Below are positions 23,928 to 34,321 of a stretch of DNA of 64,000 bases, piece after piece. Under the pieces are notes generated by a model that saw only the letters and a program-made list of their open reading frames with translations, searched no databases and was not told the DNA's origin. The stretch is from Carettochelys insculpta. Lineage: Eukaryota; Chordata; Testudines; Carettochelyidae. Both the position numbers and the translations under genes were made by a program. Position 1 is the first letter of the stretch. Each line of letters begins with the position of its first letter. The stretch spans positions 223,799,501-223,863,500 of the forward strand of contig NC_134137.1 of the NCBI RefSeq assembly GCF_033958435.1, written 5' to 3'.

Positions 23928-25214
23928 GTGAGGTGAACGCTCGTTAGGTAATATGGGGTCCACATGGAGTTTGCTGAAAAGAAAACTTCTTTCCTTTTGG
24001 ATGGACCACTGATACTTAGCCTATCCCTAGTGTTATTATCCATAGGCGCTGACTTTTACTATTGCCTGGGGTTACACCATCTCCACACCTTTTGAGGCCA
24101 CAACCCTATTCTGCCTCTTCCTGCCCCTTCCCTGAGACCGTGCCCTCCATGTTGCCTCTTCCCCCAAGGCCCCACCTTTGCTCTGCCCTGGCTCTGCCGC
24201 CTCCCCTCCAGCCAAACTAGTGATCACTTATCTCTGTCCTTTCCCAAGCCCCTCCTTGAGCTGCCAAACAGCTGTGGCTGATGGGTGGCTGTGGCTTCCC
24301 CATGCCCACTTGGTAGGGTGCCAACTATCTCATTGCATGAACTTGAAGACACCCTGTGCCCCACCCTTTCCCTGATGCCATATGCCTGTCCTGTCCCCTT
24401 TTGAAGGTCCCAGACCTTGCTCACTCCAGCTCCCTTCCCGCTATCATTTGCTCTTCCCCACCCTAATTCACTCTCCACAGAGCTGGGGTGCAGGAGGGCG
24501 TGCGGGTTGTACGCTCCAAGAGGGATAGTGGGTGTGGGAGGGTGTGTGGGGCTTAGGTTCTCTGAGGGAATTTTGGTGAGGGAGGGGACCAGGGAGACAG
24601 AACTTACTTCAGGCAGCTCCCAAAATGACTGGCTGCTTTTTCTGTGTGTCTCTGCCACAGGCACCCTCCTGCAGGTCCCATTGGCCACATTTCCCTGTCA
24701 ATGGGATCTGTGGAGTTGGCACTCGGTGCAGGGGAGCATGAGGAGACCATCATTCCCACCCACAGCTTTCAGGGATGCGCTGGCTGCTTCTAGGAAAAGG
24801 ACACGTAGGAAACCTTCCTAGCCCCACTGTGATGCTGGCAGCAGTAGCTGGGAGCTCTCAGGTATTTCTGAATCACACGGGCACCTGGGCAATTACTCCC
24901 TCCTCCCTTCCCTCTCTGCCGGCAGGCCTGGCCCTGACACCCTACAACAATGGGGTGGTGACCCACTCTGGGGTCCTGACACATGGTTTGAGAACTGCTC
25001 CCCTAGAGGTAACATGCCCAAGAGGGCTAGGCCAGCGACTTCACAAATATTGATTACAAGTAAAACCAGAAATGTCTTATGGTTTGCTGAAACTTTTAGT
25101 GCTGTAGACTCAGGATTGGAAATGTGATTCAGGTTAATAACGGACACAAATTGGCACATTTCACTGTAATGCCGAGCAATGGTTCACTTTACTGAACCAC
25201 TGTACAAAGGAGAA
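23928..25214. other. No gene recognised; C-rich old repeat in the left half
   Basis: At 24055-24480 the plus strand is C-rich (CTGCCTCTTCCTGCCCCTTC, TGCCCTGGCTCTGCCGCCTC), like the C-rich interior at 59055-59475. It may be the relic of a DNA transposon. The long open frames here (154 codons minus at 24224-24688, 134 codons plus at 24417-24821) oppose each other across this biased sequence and show no domain. Confidence 0.4.
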
Positions 25215-25335
25215 CTTGAGGCCTAGAATAGAAGGGAGGCTGCAGGCCAGGAGTGACGGGCACTGGCAGAGCTGTGAGGGGAGCCCAGGGCTGGAATAGC
25301 AGGGGAGCTGCAGGGCTGGGGTGAGGGGCACATTT
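25215..25335 (+). repeat. Degenerate tandem repeat, clearest copy
   Basis: Units of roughly 70 bases share GGCACTGGCAGAGCTGTGAG, GGAGCCCAGGGCTGGAATAG, CAGGGGAGCTGCAGGGCTGG and a G-rich link. Fewer than two units are present. Related diverged units lie at 19405-19620, 41886-42060 and 61640-61990. Confidence 0.55.
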
Positions 25336-25857
25336 ATATTCGCCCATCATTCCTGCACTTATACAGGCCAATTTACCAAATTCAGATGAGTGCAGCACAT
25401 GGGGGAGAAGGGAGGTTTGCTCTGCTCTGCAAACCCAGCCCTTCAGTCTGCCAACTTTCTCAGGACAGCCATTGCTGTGTTTCTGCAAGAGCTCTGAGGC
25501 TAAGCCAGCCTGCTCCCCACAAACTGAGGGAGAGGTGTGGTATGGGGAAAGCAGATGGCTGTGGAGGTCCATGAAGTGCTACAAATGAAATGAAATGCAT
25601 GCACAGGTGAGGTGGGGATGTGTCCTACAAATGGATACATGCTCTATAAGCAGATTCCCTGCAGTTGTCTGTGTGAAACAGCAAAAGGCACAGGGAAGTG
25701 AGGGAGAGAGAGGAGAAACACAGGGAACAGGAGACCTGGGGAGAGCAGAAGAGGAATGAGAGAGAGTGGAGCCAAATGGAAGAGAGAAAAGGAGGCAGAA
25801 TCAATTTTAAAAAAAAAGAGCAGTTGGAGGGAAAAGCGAGGGGTGATTTCAGGTGTA

Positions 25858-26047
25858 GGATTTCCATATGAAAAAGAGGACACCCCCTGAGAGGGAGTGT
25901 AACTGTTTCAGTAGCTACCAACTCACATTGTATTAATGTACTAGATATACTATGATACATTACTACAAAGTGAGTAGGTAGATAGTGATACTGATACACT
26001 CCCTCTCAGAGGTGTCCTCTTTTCTGAAAGGTCAAATATGGTAAGGC
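25858..26047. mobile_element. Near-palindromic TA-flanked element, about 190 bp
   Basis: The left end (TAGGATTTCCATATG, AAAAAGAGGACACC, GAGAGGGAGTGT) is repeated in reverse complement at the right end (ACACTCCCTCTCAGAGGTGT, CCTCTTTTCTGAAAGG, ATATGGTAAGGCTA). The symmetry continues through the middle (TTAATGTACTAGATA against TATACTATGATACATTAC). TA lies at both borders (25856-25857, 26048-26049), which fits a Tc1/mariner-type MITE. There is no coding content. Confidence 0.7.
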
Positions 26048-26049
26048 TA

Positions 26050-28013
26050 TTAGGGGGCAGTCAGCAGCGCCACCCAATTTAACATCACCGGCCGTGAGAA
26101 GAAGGAAAGTCGTCCCAGTCTTCTTCCCTGGCTCATCAGGGGCTGCTCAGCTGCCTAAGCCCAGAGCAGGAGCCCTCTCCAGCTCCCCTAGCATTAATAT
26201 ATTCATTTCATTATTCAATTATTTAAAATGGTGCCTATGTTCCATCCATTTCACACAGATGGCATGGGGTAGGGCTCTCTCCCTGGTCTCCTTACAACAG
26301 GAGCAGCAGCCCCAGAGGAGAGCACATGTGTGCGCAGTGTAAGCCCCTCAGACCATCAATAGACAGGAGGACTGCCTGGGGAGCAGTGTGGGGGGGAGGG
26401 TACCAATTCCTTTACTCTCTCTCCTCCTGTCCCTCTAACCCCAAAGACCCTGCAGACCTCATTTCCAGCCTCTTGCCAATTAATAGAAATCACTGATGCT
26501 ATCGCTGTTGGTGCTCTTGCCACCAAGGGGGATGCACTCGGATGATGGCTCTGTTCAGATATCCCTGGGACTGGCTGGGATTGGAGGGCAACAGAGAGCC
26601 CTGAAGCAGGCCGGGAGCTCGTCTTCCTTCAAACAGGGCTGTTCCCTGCAGGCCAGCTGCCTGCATTTCATAGTAATACACAACTACCCATTTGCCCTTT
26701 ATTGACAACATGCCTTTCCTAGAACGTCTCAACCAAGCAGCATCCTCAAACATCACAGGTCACAGGGCGACTGGTGGTTTTATAATGGGTGTGTCTGGCT
26801 CCTCTTATTTTCCCTTTGCCTGTCAGCCTTTCAAATGAGTAATTAGCTATAGCTAGAGACCCTATGCTTGTGGCAAGTGGACCAGTGAGAGTTGTTCTGT
26901 CTGGAAGGGGATCATTCCTGGGTTCTTAGAGGAAGGGTGGCCAAGAAAGGAAGACTCTGGGTGATTCAGAGGATGGCACTGATGAACCTGGAGGTGGTGT
27001 GCTTTCGACGAAGTCAGTACCAGACACAGTGCCTCACCAGGGTGCTCTGGAGGTACCATCTGGAAAAAAAAGGGCCTCACTGTTTGCGGTGGAGAAAGAT
27101 CCCAGGGCACCTAGGATATCAAGTGGTTAGCCCTGGAATTCTGGCCAAGAGATCATAACCTGTCTCTGTAAACAAGAGATTATAATCTGTCTCTATAAAA
27201 AACCCCTTATTAAAATTGAAAACAGGATTCTTTTTTTCCCCGTAAGCAGTTCTGTAGTACTGCTGTGTGCTGTTAAGCAGAAACAACATATCACATCAGA
27301 CACGACCGTGTCAGATGAACTGATTCTTCATTGACATGTAGGCCAAGGCAGTTTTAAGGTGTTTTATACATTACATAAAACAGCTATTACTCTGTTCAGC
27401 CCTCTGCTTTGGGCTAGCAGTCATTGTTTGCCACAGCTTTGAAAACAGCCACTCCCCTGCTTGCCTGCTCTTTTACCTTGTCTCTGTGTTGTGTGGCCTG
27501 TTCCTGAGCTCACCAGCCCCACTGTGAGTTGCCTCATTAGTGAGAGCTGACGAGCAGTGGAACTGAGCTGTGTTCATTGACACTGCCAGTGTTGAGACTG
27601 GCCTTGTGTGATAAACTTCTTGTCATTAGAACCAAAGGCTGGAGCAGGCTCCAGGTTTGCTAGGTCTTTCACTGTCAGGAAGGAGAGAGGCATCTAGGGA
27701 AAGTTTTTAACAGGACATCAAGCAGAGATTCTTTTGGGAGTCTGTGGATGGGGCTTTGCCTGTCTGAATTTATTCCTCTGCCCCTTTATTAGTAACTAAA
27801 TATTTGTTCATCCCTCAAGAAAGATTTCTACAGATGAACATTTCAGACATCTTTCCCTTCAGGCAATTCTGTTTGGCTTCCACACAGAAGTTAACAGCAC
27901 TAAATATCAGAGCAACATGAAGACATATACCGATGTTTGGGGAATGCATCCTTTTATTCTGCTACAACAGCTCAGTTCCTACACTTCATTCTCCACAGCT
28001 TTGACCAGCCTTC
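26050..28013. other. No gene recognised
   Basis: There are only short opposing open frames and no named repeat. The AT-rich portion 27150-27400 contains a local duplication (AGATCATAACCTGTCTCTGT and AGATTATAATCTGTCTCTAT about 25 bases apart). Confidence 0.45.
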
Positions 28014-28015
28014 TA

Positions 28016-28336
28016 CCGATTGAACCTCACTAAGCCAGAACTCTCTAGTCTGGCGACGTCCGTAATCTGGCATGATTTTAGTTAGCTGGACGACCACTCA
28101 TCATGGGTCCAGGTTTCCTGGGTCTCGTAAAATTTATTTACAGCCACCAGCCATGATTCTTAGTGTTCTGTGTTGTTATTTAGCTGTAATTTACGCTAAA
28201 TGCCTTCTAAGAGCCCAGTAAGCAGTGGTAGTTTTGGGAATGCTGCTAGACTATATTAACTTCCCATTGTTTGGCAAATTTTGTCATTCAGCATTGGTCT
28301 GGTCCCAAGAGTGCTGGATGAGAGAGGTTTAAACTG
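28016..28336 (+). mobile_element. Tigger-like (pogo/Tc1-mariner) non-autonomous element
   Basis: The left end is CCGATTGAACCTCACTAAGC and the right end is GGATGAGAGAGGTTTAAACTG, an inverted pair. TA flanks both sides (28014-28015, 28337-28338). The interior is collinear with the copy at 57701-58022 (TAATCTGGCATGATTTTAGT, ACAGCCACCAG, TGTTATTTAG, CTTCTAAGAGCCCA) and, inverted, with 38708-38997. The CAGGTTGAACC-type terminus plus TA duplication resembles Tigger families. Confidence 0.7.
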
Positions 28337-28721
28337 TACTATATGTCTTCAACCATGGTAGAGATATCACCCTTTCCCTGGGGGACACAGCCCCACAGCC
28401 CAATGCATCTCTCTGGCAGGAACCCTCGCCAAATAATCAGTTTCCTTTTAATTTTCTTTTAATCCCTTTACTCCTGTTTGTAACTAAACCAGGCCAATAA
28501 TTCACCATGAATCATTTACTAATCTCAAGCTTCCAGTCTGTGTATTGTCCATTAACGATTTGTGATGGTCTCAAACTCATTCCCTCTTCAAAATTATCTG
28601 TACCTGGACATAGCACAGTCCATGTAAGTCCATAGGACTACTCCCGTACTTAAAGCTAACACTGAGTTTAAGTGCTTGGCTGAATTGGGGGCTGCTTTAA
28701 ATAATCTGTTGGAGAAACCTG

Positions 28722-28927
28722 GAGATAGTCATATCCCACAGAGCCGGAAGAGACCTTGGAAGGTCCTTGAGTCCAGTCTTCTGCACCTACTACAGGACCT
28801 AGCACTGTCCCTGCATTTTTTTTTAAATCTAACCTGCCCCCAAACCTTGAAAGGCCCCCTCAAGGGCTGAGCTCACAAACTTGGGTTTAGAAGGCCAATG
28901 CTCTAACCACTGAGCTATCCCTTCCCA
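28722..28927 (-). repeat. tRNA-derived SINE (turtle-type)
   Basis: Read on the minus strand, the head is GGGATAGCTCAGTGGTTAGA, a clear A-box (plus-strand 28907-28917), followed by a B-box-like segment around 28864-28876. The tail (minus strand) contains GACTCAAGGACCTTCCAAGG and CTCTTCCGGCTCTG, similar to the CR1 3' tail 'ggactcgatgacc..ttccagctct'. A tRNA-like head joined to a LINE-tail-like 3' end is the standard architecture of turtle SINEs. It is not a functional tRNA because the arms do not fold cleanly. Confidence 0.7.
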
Positions 28928-29989
28928 CTGCAAAAATATGTATTTTCTGCAAATAATTTTTGGGCTGTAGCTTATTTGGAAGATATCTGATGATTTCCAC
29001 ACAGCAGGAATAATTAAAAATGGTGTTTCCAGTGACAAGCAATCAAAAATGATCAGCCAGGACCCCCAAAGCTCCAGAAATTGGCTTAAAAATAATGAGC
29101 CTTTCTAAGGATAAGGAATTTGGGATCCTTTTTATCTTCTGATTTCAGAACCTCTAGGATACATTTTCTTCACATTTGAAAACCTTTCACCACAACCATC
29201 AGGGCTAGAACAATTTATTACTGTAAATTGGTTTTTTTTTGTCTCTGTTTCAGCTTTAAGAAACATACTAAATATCATCAGGCTTACTGTAAAACTGCCA
29301 GAGCTGGCAACACTATAGTCTTCAGTATTTACCGACATTTACAGCTTCCACCAAAGTTCCAGCCAGGAAACTTGTTTGTTGAGATGTTCACAAGGAATTC
29401 ACCCACCAGAGGCATGAACAATGACAAAGCCAAATCATTTACAAATCCAGTTAAGTGTTCTAGAAATGATTTATGGGGTAACCATCCAGCTCCCTAACCA
29501 CCTGCCATGCTAAACAATGCAGTTCCTTCCTTGGTGTTTTCCTAAATACTGTTATGATGCCCCATTTTTCTTCCTGTCCTACAACTTCAGCTCTTTTCAC
29601 CTTCTCAATCAGTCCCATCCACCCACCCAGGTAATTCTGAGGGCTCTTCTCTGAACTCGGTCAGTTGTCGGTATCTGTTCTGGAGCCCAAGGCTGGAACT
29701 GTCGTTCCTCCTGTGGAAAAGCCACATTTTCCAATCTACACACTCCCTGCCACTTCCCAGGCTGCTCCTCTCTTTCTGAACACAGCTGCAGCCGTCCTCC
29801 ACTCCAATGGTTATGTCTGGGCTCCCTCTGCTGGTTATACGGTATAGCGTAGACAGGGCCACAAAACTGTTATGGCTGTTGCTGGCTGATAGCCTTATAC
29901 AACTGATTATATTTGGAAGCGTTTCTTTTAAAGTGTAAGGGGTGCTGCCACATGCCCTAGGCTCCTACTACAGACAGTGCAGATGGGAG
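28928..29989. other. No gene recognised
   Basis: The AT-rich left half (28930-29300) and the ordinary right half show no gene. Near 29843 the words TAGCGTAGACAGGGCC may be a worn TIR end, but no partner was found. Confidence 0.4.
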
Positions 29990-29990
29990 A

Positions 29991-30058
29991 GGGCTTTCGG
30001 CAGAGGGCTGGACTCAATGACCTCCTGAGGTCTCTTCCAGCCCTATGATTCTATGAGA
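29991..30058 (+). repeat. CR1 3' tail fragment
   Basis: The words GGGCTGGACTCAATGACCTC, CTGAGGTCTCTTCCAGCCCT and ATGATTCTATGA are the diagnostic CR1 3' end, in plus orientation. The rest of the element is absent. Confidence 0.8.
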
Positions 30059-30424
30059 GCTATATCTAACCCTCTCTGTCGGTAACGGGGGGATAACTAG
30101 GAATTTCTAGGCCAAGCGCATACATGAACACGTAGATTTTACTCCATGACTTCAAATTATATCCATACCCAGGAAGTCAAGTTGAAGATCCTAGTCCAGG
30201 AGAACAGGTGGCTCCATGCTCTTGATTGTTCCAAGTGAAACCATCTTGCTGATTTTGGATTTTAATCAGCTTGCCATGCTTCCTGTGCTGAGTGTCTATC
30301 GGCCCTAACAAGGGGAGATGTAGCCATTTCTGGAATGAGCCCAGTCTGTCCTGACATTTCTCTAAAAAAAACCCGAAAGCTTGCTCTGTGAAATCTACCA
30401 CATGTCTCCCAGGAGGTCAGTAGC

Positions 30425-30632
30425 CAGAAGATTTGGCCCACTTGCCAGAAACACTGGAACAGATTGCCTCAGGAAGCTGTAGAATCTCCATCATTAGAGT
30501 GATTTAAGAGCAGGTTAGACAGACATCTCTCAGGTATGAGCTAGACGATGCTTGATCCTACCACGAGGGCAAGTGACTAGACTCGATGAGCTCTCAAGGT
30601 CCCTTCCAGTTCTAGTGTTCTATGATACTAGG
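30425..30632 (+). repeat. CR1 LINE 3' fragment
   Basis: The segment reads through the C-terminal end of CR1 ORF2 and its 3' tail: GGAACAGATTGCCTCAGGAA, GAGCAGGTTAGACAGACATC, CTAGACTCGATGAGCTCTCA, CCTTCCAGTTCTAGTGTTCT. It is in plus orientation and heavily 5' truncated, as is usual for CR1. It sits tail to tail with the minus-strand CR1 that begins at about 30648. Confidence 0.8.
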
Positions 30633-30647
30633 AAAGGCCTGCAGCAT

Positions 30648-31172
30648 TTCATAGAATCATAGAATCATAGAACACTAGGACCGGAAGGGGCCTCGAGAGG
30701 CCATCGAGTCCAGTCCCCTGCCCCGATGGCAGGACCGCCCACTATCTACACCATCCCTGATAGACATCTATCTAATCTGTTCTTAAATATCTCCAGCGAG
30801 GGAGATTCCACAACCTCCCTTGGCAACTTATTCCAGTACTTGACCACCCTGACAGTTAGGAACTTTTTCCTAATGTCCAACCTAAACTTCCCTTGCTTCA
30901 GCTTAAGTCCGTTGCCTCTTGTTCTCTCCTCAGAGGCCAAGAAGAACAACTTTTCTCCCTCCTCCTTATGACACCCTTTAAGATATCTGAAAACCACTAT
31001 CATGCCCCCCCTCAATCTTCTTTTTTCCAAGCTAAACAAGCCCAATTCTTTCAGCCTTTCTTCATAAGTCATGTTCTCCAGACCTTTTATCATTCTAGTT
31101 GCTCTTCTCTGGACCTTCTCTAATTTCTCCACATCTTTCTTGAACTGGGGTGCCCAGAACTGGACACAATAT
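30648..31172 (-). pseudogene. 5'-truncated CR1 LINE with ORF2 C-terminus
   Basis: The right side of the element as drawn is its 5' part. On the minus strand an uninterrupted frame (30746-31234, 162 codons, the first part flanking sequence) reads [40 protein letters not shown] and [20 protein letters not shown]. These are the conserved C-terminal motifs of CR1 ORF2, downstream of the reverse transcriptase. The 3' end is marked by repeated CATAGAAT octamers (30649-30672), the reverse complement of the CR1 ATTCTATG terminus. The reverse transcriptase core and endonuclease are missing, so the copy is dead on arrival. Confidence 0.85.
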
Positions 31173-31239
31173 TTAGGAAGGAGGGATGGAGAAAGCTCTC
31201 TTGTCCCAAGCTGGGGCACTTCCCTCCTGTCCATCTTAG

Positions 31240-31470
31240 GTACTTATATAAGTCTCATTACTGTGGAATGTGAACTCCTCTATTTATTCTCATCCACCTC
31301 TGTAAAGGAGGATAATTTTGCTAGCCCCATTCAAGACAGAGAAACGGAGGCACATAGTGAGTAAGAGCTGTGTCAAAAGTCTCATAGGAAGAATGTGGCA
31401 GAGCAAGGAATTAAACCAAGGCCTCCCAAGGTGTAGGTTAGTGCCCTAGCTACTGGATCATCTTTCTTGC
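31240..31470 (-). repeat. MIR-like SINE
   Basis: The order CTAGCCCCATTCAAGACAGA, GAAACGGAGGCACATAGTGA and GGAATTAAACCAAGGCCTCC follows the minus orientation of a MIR-type SINE. It directly follows the CR1 fragment and is much more decayed. Confidence 0.55.
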
Positions 31471-31756
31471 TCTACAACATAGCTTCTGAAATTTCCTGAG
31501 GCACAGCACTACAAAGGCTAATCAGGAGCTCCACACCACCACATTTCAGCATGAACAGGGGCTGTCTCCAAAAACCCCTGGAGAACTCTAAGGTTGTCCC
31601 TAAAACTGTGACAACTCTGTATTTTTTGCTTTGCCAACCTCTGCCACAGGAGGGGGATAGGAAGGACATCACATCAATGCAGTGCTCTGGTTCTGGCTTT
31701 CCAGGTTCTGTCTTCAGAGCTAGACGGATGCAGGTCATCAACAATTGAAATAATGG

Positions 31757-32095
31757 CATAGAGAATATGCTTATAAATTTTGTGGGTAATGCCAAGATGG
31801 GCGGGGTTGCAGTGGTTTGGGGGCTAGGATTGAAATTCAAAATTATCTGGACACATTGGAGAAATCATCCAACATAAATAGCATAAAGTTCAATAATGAC
31901 AAATGAAAGGTGTTCTGCTTAGGAAGGAACAATCAGTTTAACACATATAAAATGGGACACAACTGTCTAGCAAGGAATACTGCAGAAAGGGATTTAGGGG
32001 TCATAGTGGTTCACAAGCTAAGTATGAGTCAACAGTAACATTGTTTCACACACACACACAAATAAAAAAGCAAACATTCTGGGATGCCTTAACAG
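31757..32095 (+). pseudogene. CR1 LINE fragment, left part (interrupted)
   Basis: This is CR1 ORF2 DNA in plus orientation: TTATAAATTTTGTGGGTAAT, CCAAGATGGGCGGGGTTGCA, AAGTTCAATAATGACAAATG, GGAAGGAACAATCAGTTTAA, ACTGCAGAAAGGGATTTAGG and GGTCATAGTGG. The frame is broken by several stops and indels. A short CA run (32048-32060) sits where CR1 normally continues into GCAAACATTCTGGGATG. The element resumes at 33466 after the nested TIR insertion. Confidence 0.8.
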
Positions 32096-33462
32096 GGCTA
32101 CGTCTACACGTGCAGCCAACATCGAAATAGTCTATTTCGATGAATAACGTCTACACGTCCTCCAGGCCTGGCAACGTCGATGTTCAACTTCGACGTTGCT
32201 CAGCCCAACATCGAAATAGGCGCAGCAAGGGAACGTCTACACGTCAAAGTAGCACACATCGAAATAGGGATGCCAGGCACAGCTGCAGACAGGGTCACAG
32301 GGCGGACTCAACAGCAAGCCGCTCCCTTAAAGGGCCCCTCCCAGACACAGTTGCACTAAACAACACAAGATACACAGAGCTGACAACTGGTTGCAGACCC
32401 TGTGCCTGCAGCATAGATCCCCAGCTGCCGCAGAAGCAGCCAGAAGCCCTGGGCTAAGGGCTGCTGCCCACGGTGACCATAGAGCCCCGCAGGGGCTGGA
32501 GAGAGAGCATCTCTCAACCCCCCAGCTGATGGCCGCCATGGAGGACCCAGCAATTTCGACGTTGCGGGACGCGGATTGTCGACACGGTCCCTACTTCGAC
32601 GTTGAACGTCGAAGTAGGGCGCTATTCCTATCTCCTCAGCTGCGTCTACACGTGCACGCTACTTCGAAGTAGCGGCACCAACTTCGAAATAGCGCCCGTC
32701 GCGTCTACACGCGTCGGGCGCTATTTCGAAGTTAACTTCGACGTTAGGCGGCGAGACGTCGAAGTCGCTAACCTCATGAGGAGATAGGAATAGCGCCCTA
32801 CTTCGACGTTCAACGTCGAAGTAGGGACCATGTAGATGATCCGCGTCCCACAACGTCGAAATTGCTGGGTCCTCCATGGCGGCCATCAGCTGGGGGGTTG
32901 AGAGATGCTCTCTCTCCAGCCCCTGCGGGGCTCTATGGTCACCGTGGGCAGCAGCCCTTAGCCCAGGGCTTCTGGCTGCTTCTGCGGCAGCTGGGGATCT
33001 ATGCTGCAGGCACAGGGTCTGCAACCAGTTGTCAGCTCTGTGTATCTTGTGTTGTTTAGTGCAACTGTGTCTGGGAGGGGCCCTTTAAGGGAGCGGCTTG
33101 CTGTTGAGTCCGCCCTGTGACCCTGTCTGCAGCTGTGCCTGGCATCCCTATTTCGATGTGTGCTACTTTGACGTGTAGACGTTCCCTCGCTGCGCCTATT
33201 TCGATGTTGGGCTGAGCAACGTCGAAGTTGAACATCGACGTTGCTGGCCCTGGAGGACGTGTAGACGTTATTCATCGAAATAGACTATTTCGATGTTGGC
33301 TGCACGTGTAGACGTAGCCCTCATGAGGTTAGCGACTTCGACGTCTCGCCACCTAACGTCGAAGTTAACTTCGAAATAGCGCCTGACGCGTGTAGACGCG
33401 ACGGGCGCTATTTCGAAGTTGGTGCCGCTACTTCGAAGTAGCGTGCACGTGTAGACGCAGCT
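32096..33462 (+). mobile_element. Family A TIR element carrying a nested inverted copy of itself
   Basis: The outer element starts GGCTACGTCTACACGTGCA and ends with GTGTAGACGCAGCT, flanked by CAG (32093-32095 and 33463-33465). At 32637 it is interrupted by a complete copy in the opposite orientation (32638-33319), and it resumes at 33320. Subtracting the insert and one 3-bp duplication leaves 682 bp, the same length as the copies at 2356 and 59948. The insertion point in the middle of ATCTCCTC|ATGAGG is intact in the uninterrupted copies (for example near 2900). The outer element itself sits within a CR1 fragment. Confidence 0.9.
32638..33319 (-). mobile_element. Family A TIR element, 682 bp, inserted into another copy
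   Basis: Read on the plus strand, it begins AGCTGCGTCTACACGTGCAC and ends TGCACGTGTAGACGTAGCC. CTC flanks it on both sides (32635-32637 and 33320-33322). The sequence is very similar to the 2356-3037 copy, and the minus-strand 121-codon frame (32659-33024) is open. Since it is the insert, it is the youngest layer here. Confidence 0.9.
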
Positions 33463-33465
33463 CAG

Positions 33466-34022
33466 GTGTGTCATAAGCATGACAAGAGAAGTCATTCTTC
33501 CACTCTGCTCTGCACTGATTAGGCCACAACTGGGGTACTGTGTCCAGTTTGGGCACCACAGTTCAGGAAAATTGTGGAGAAATTGGAGAGGGTCTAGAGA
33601 AGAGCAACAAAAGTGATTAAAGGTCTAGAGAATATGACCCATGAAGGAAGACTGGAAGAACTGTGTTTGTTTAGCCTGGAAAAGAGAAGACAGAGGGGAC
33701 ATGATAACAGTTTTCAAGTACCTAAACAGGTGCTGCAAGGAGGAGGGAGAAAAATTATTCCCCTTAGCCTGTGATGATAGGACAAGAAGGAATGGGCTTA
33801 AACTGAGGCAAAGGAGGTTTAGGTTGCACATAAGGAAAAAACCTTTCTGAAATAAACTGCATAGAGAAATTGTGGAATCTCTATCATTGGAGTGATTTAT
33901 GAGCAGGTTAGACAGACATCTTTTAGGCATGATCTAGATGGTGCTTGGTCTTGCTGTGAGGGCAGTGATGTGATGCGATGACTCCTTAATGTTCCTTCCA
34001 GTTCTAGTATTCTATGATTCTA
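33466..34022 (+). pseudogene. CR1 LINE fragment, right part with 3' end
   Basis: This continues the CR1 from 32095: GAGAAGTCATTCTTCCACTC, GATTAGGCCACAACTGGGGT, GTGTCCAGTTTGGGCACCAC and CAACAAAAGTGATTAAAGGT. Next come the ORF2 C-terminal words that encode FRLHIRKKPF (ending near 33850) and the 3' tail AGTTCTAGTATTCTATGATTC. The frame has multiple stops and small deletions. It is a partial, inactive LINE. Confidence 0.85.
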
Positions 34023-34321
34023 CCCATTTCTCTTCAGGAAGTCTAGTGAAACTAGTGCCACTGAGCTCCCCAGTGCTTGAGCTCAGCTGCTGTAAGCACC
34101 AGGATTTCAGCTGCCTCCTGAGCAGGAGAGTTAGAAGGTGAGGGAGAGGGCTTAGGTAGCATCAGGCTTTTCTCCAGTGGTGCTGTCTGGACAGACAGTC
34201 AGCCTCAGGAGCTGGCTGGTCTCCTGAAAGTCCAACAGGGCTCATCAGAGCCTAAGCACCCAGCAGCCTATAGATCTTCCTCACTGAAAAAGGGGCTAGC
34301 AGTTCGGGATCATTGCTGTGA
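34023..34321. other. No gene recognised
   Basis: This is a short unique spacer between two plus-strand CR1 copies, with no feature I can name. Confidence 0.4.

Noticed and set aside
24224..24821. Open frames of 154 (minus) and 134 (plus) codons
   Set aside because: They lie opposite each other in C-rich repeat-like sequence, have no recognisable domain and no splice context; composition explains them.
28864..28927. tRNA gene on the minus strand
   Set aside because: A-box and B-box words are present, but the stems do not pair and a LINE-tail-like 3' part follows, so it is a SINE.
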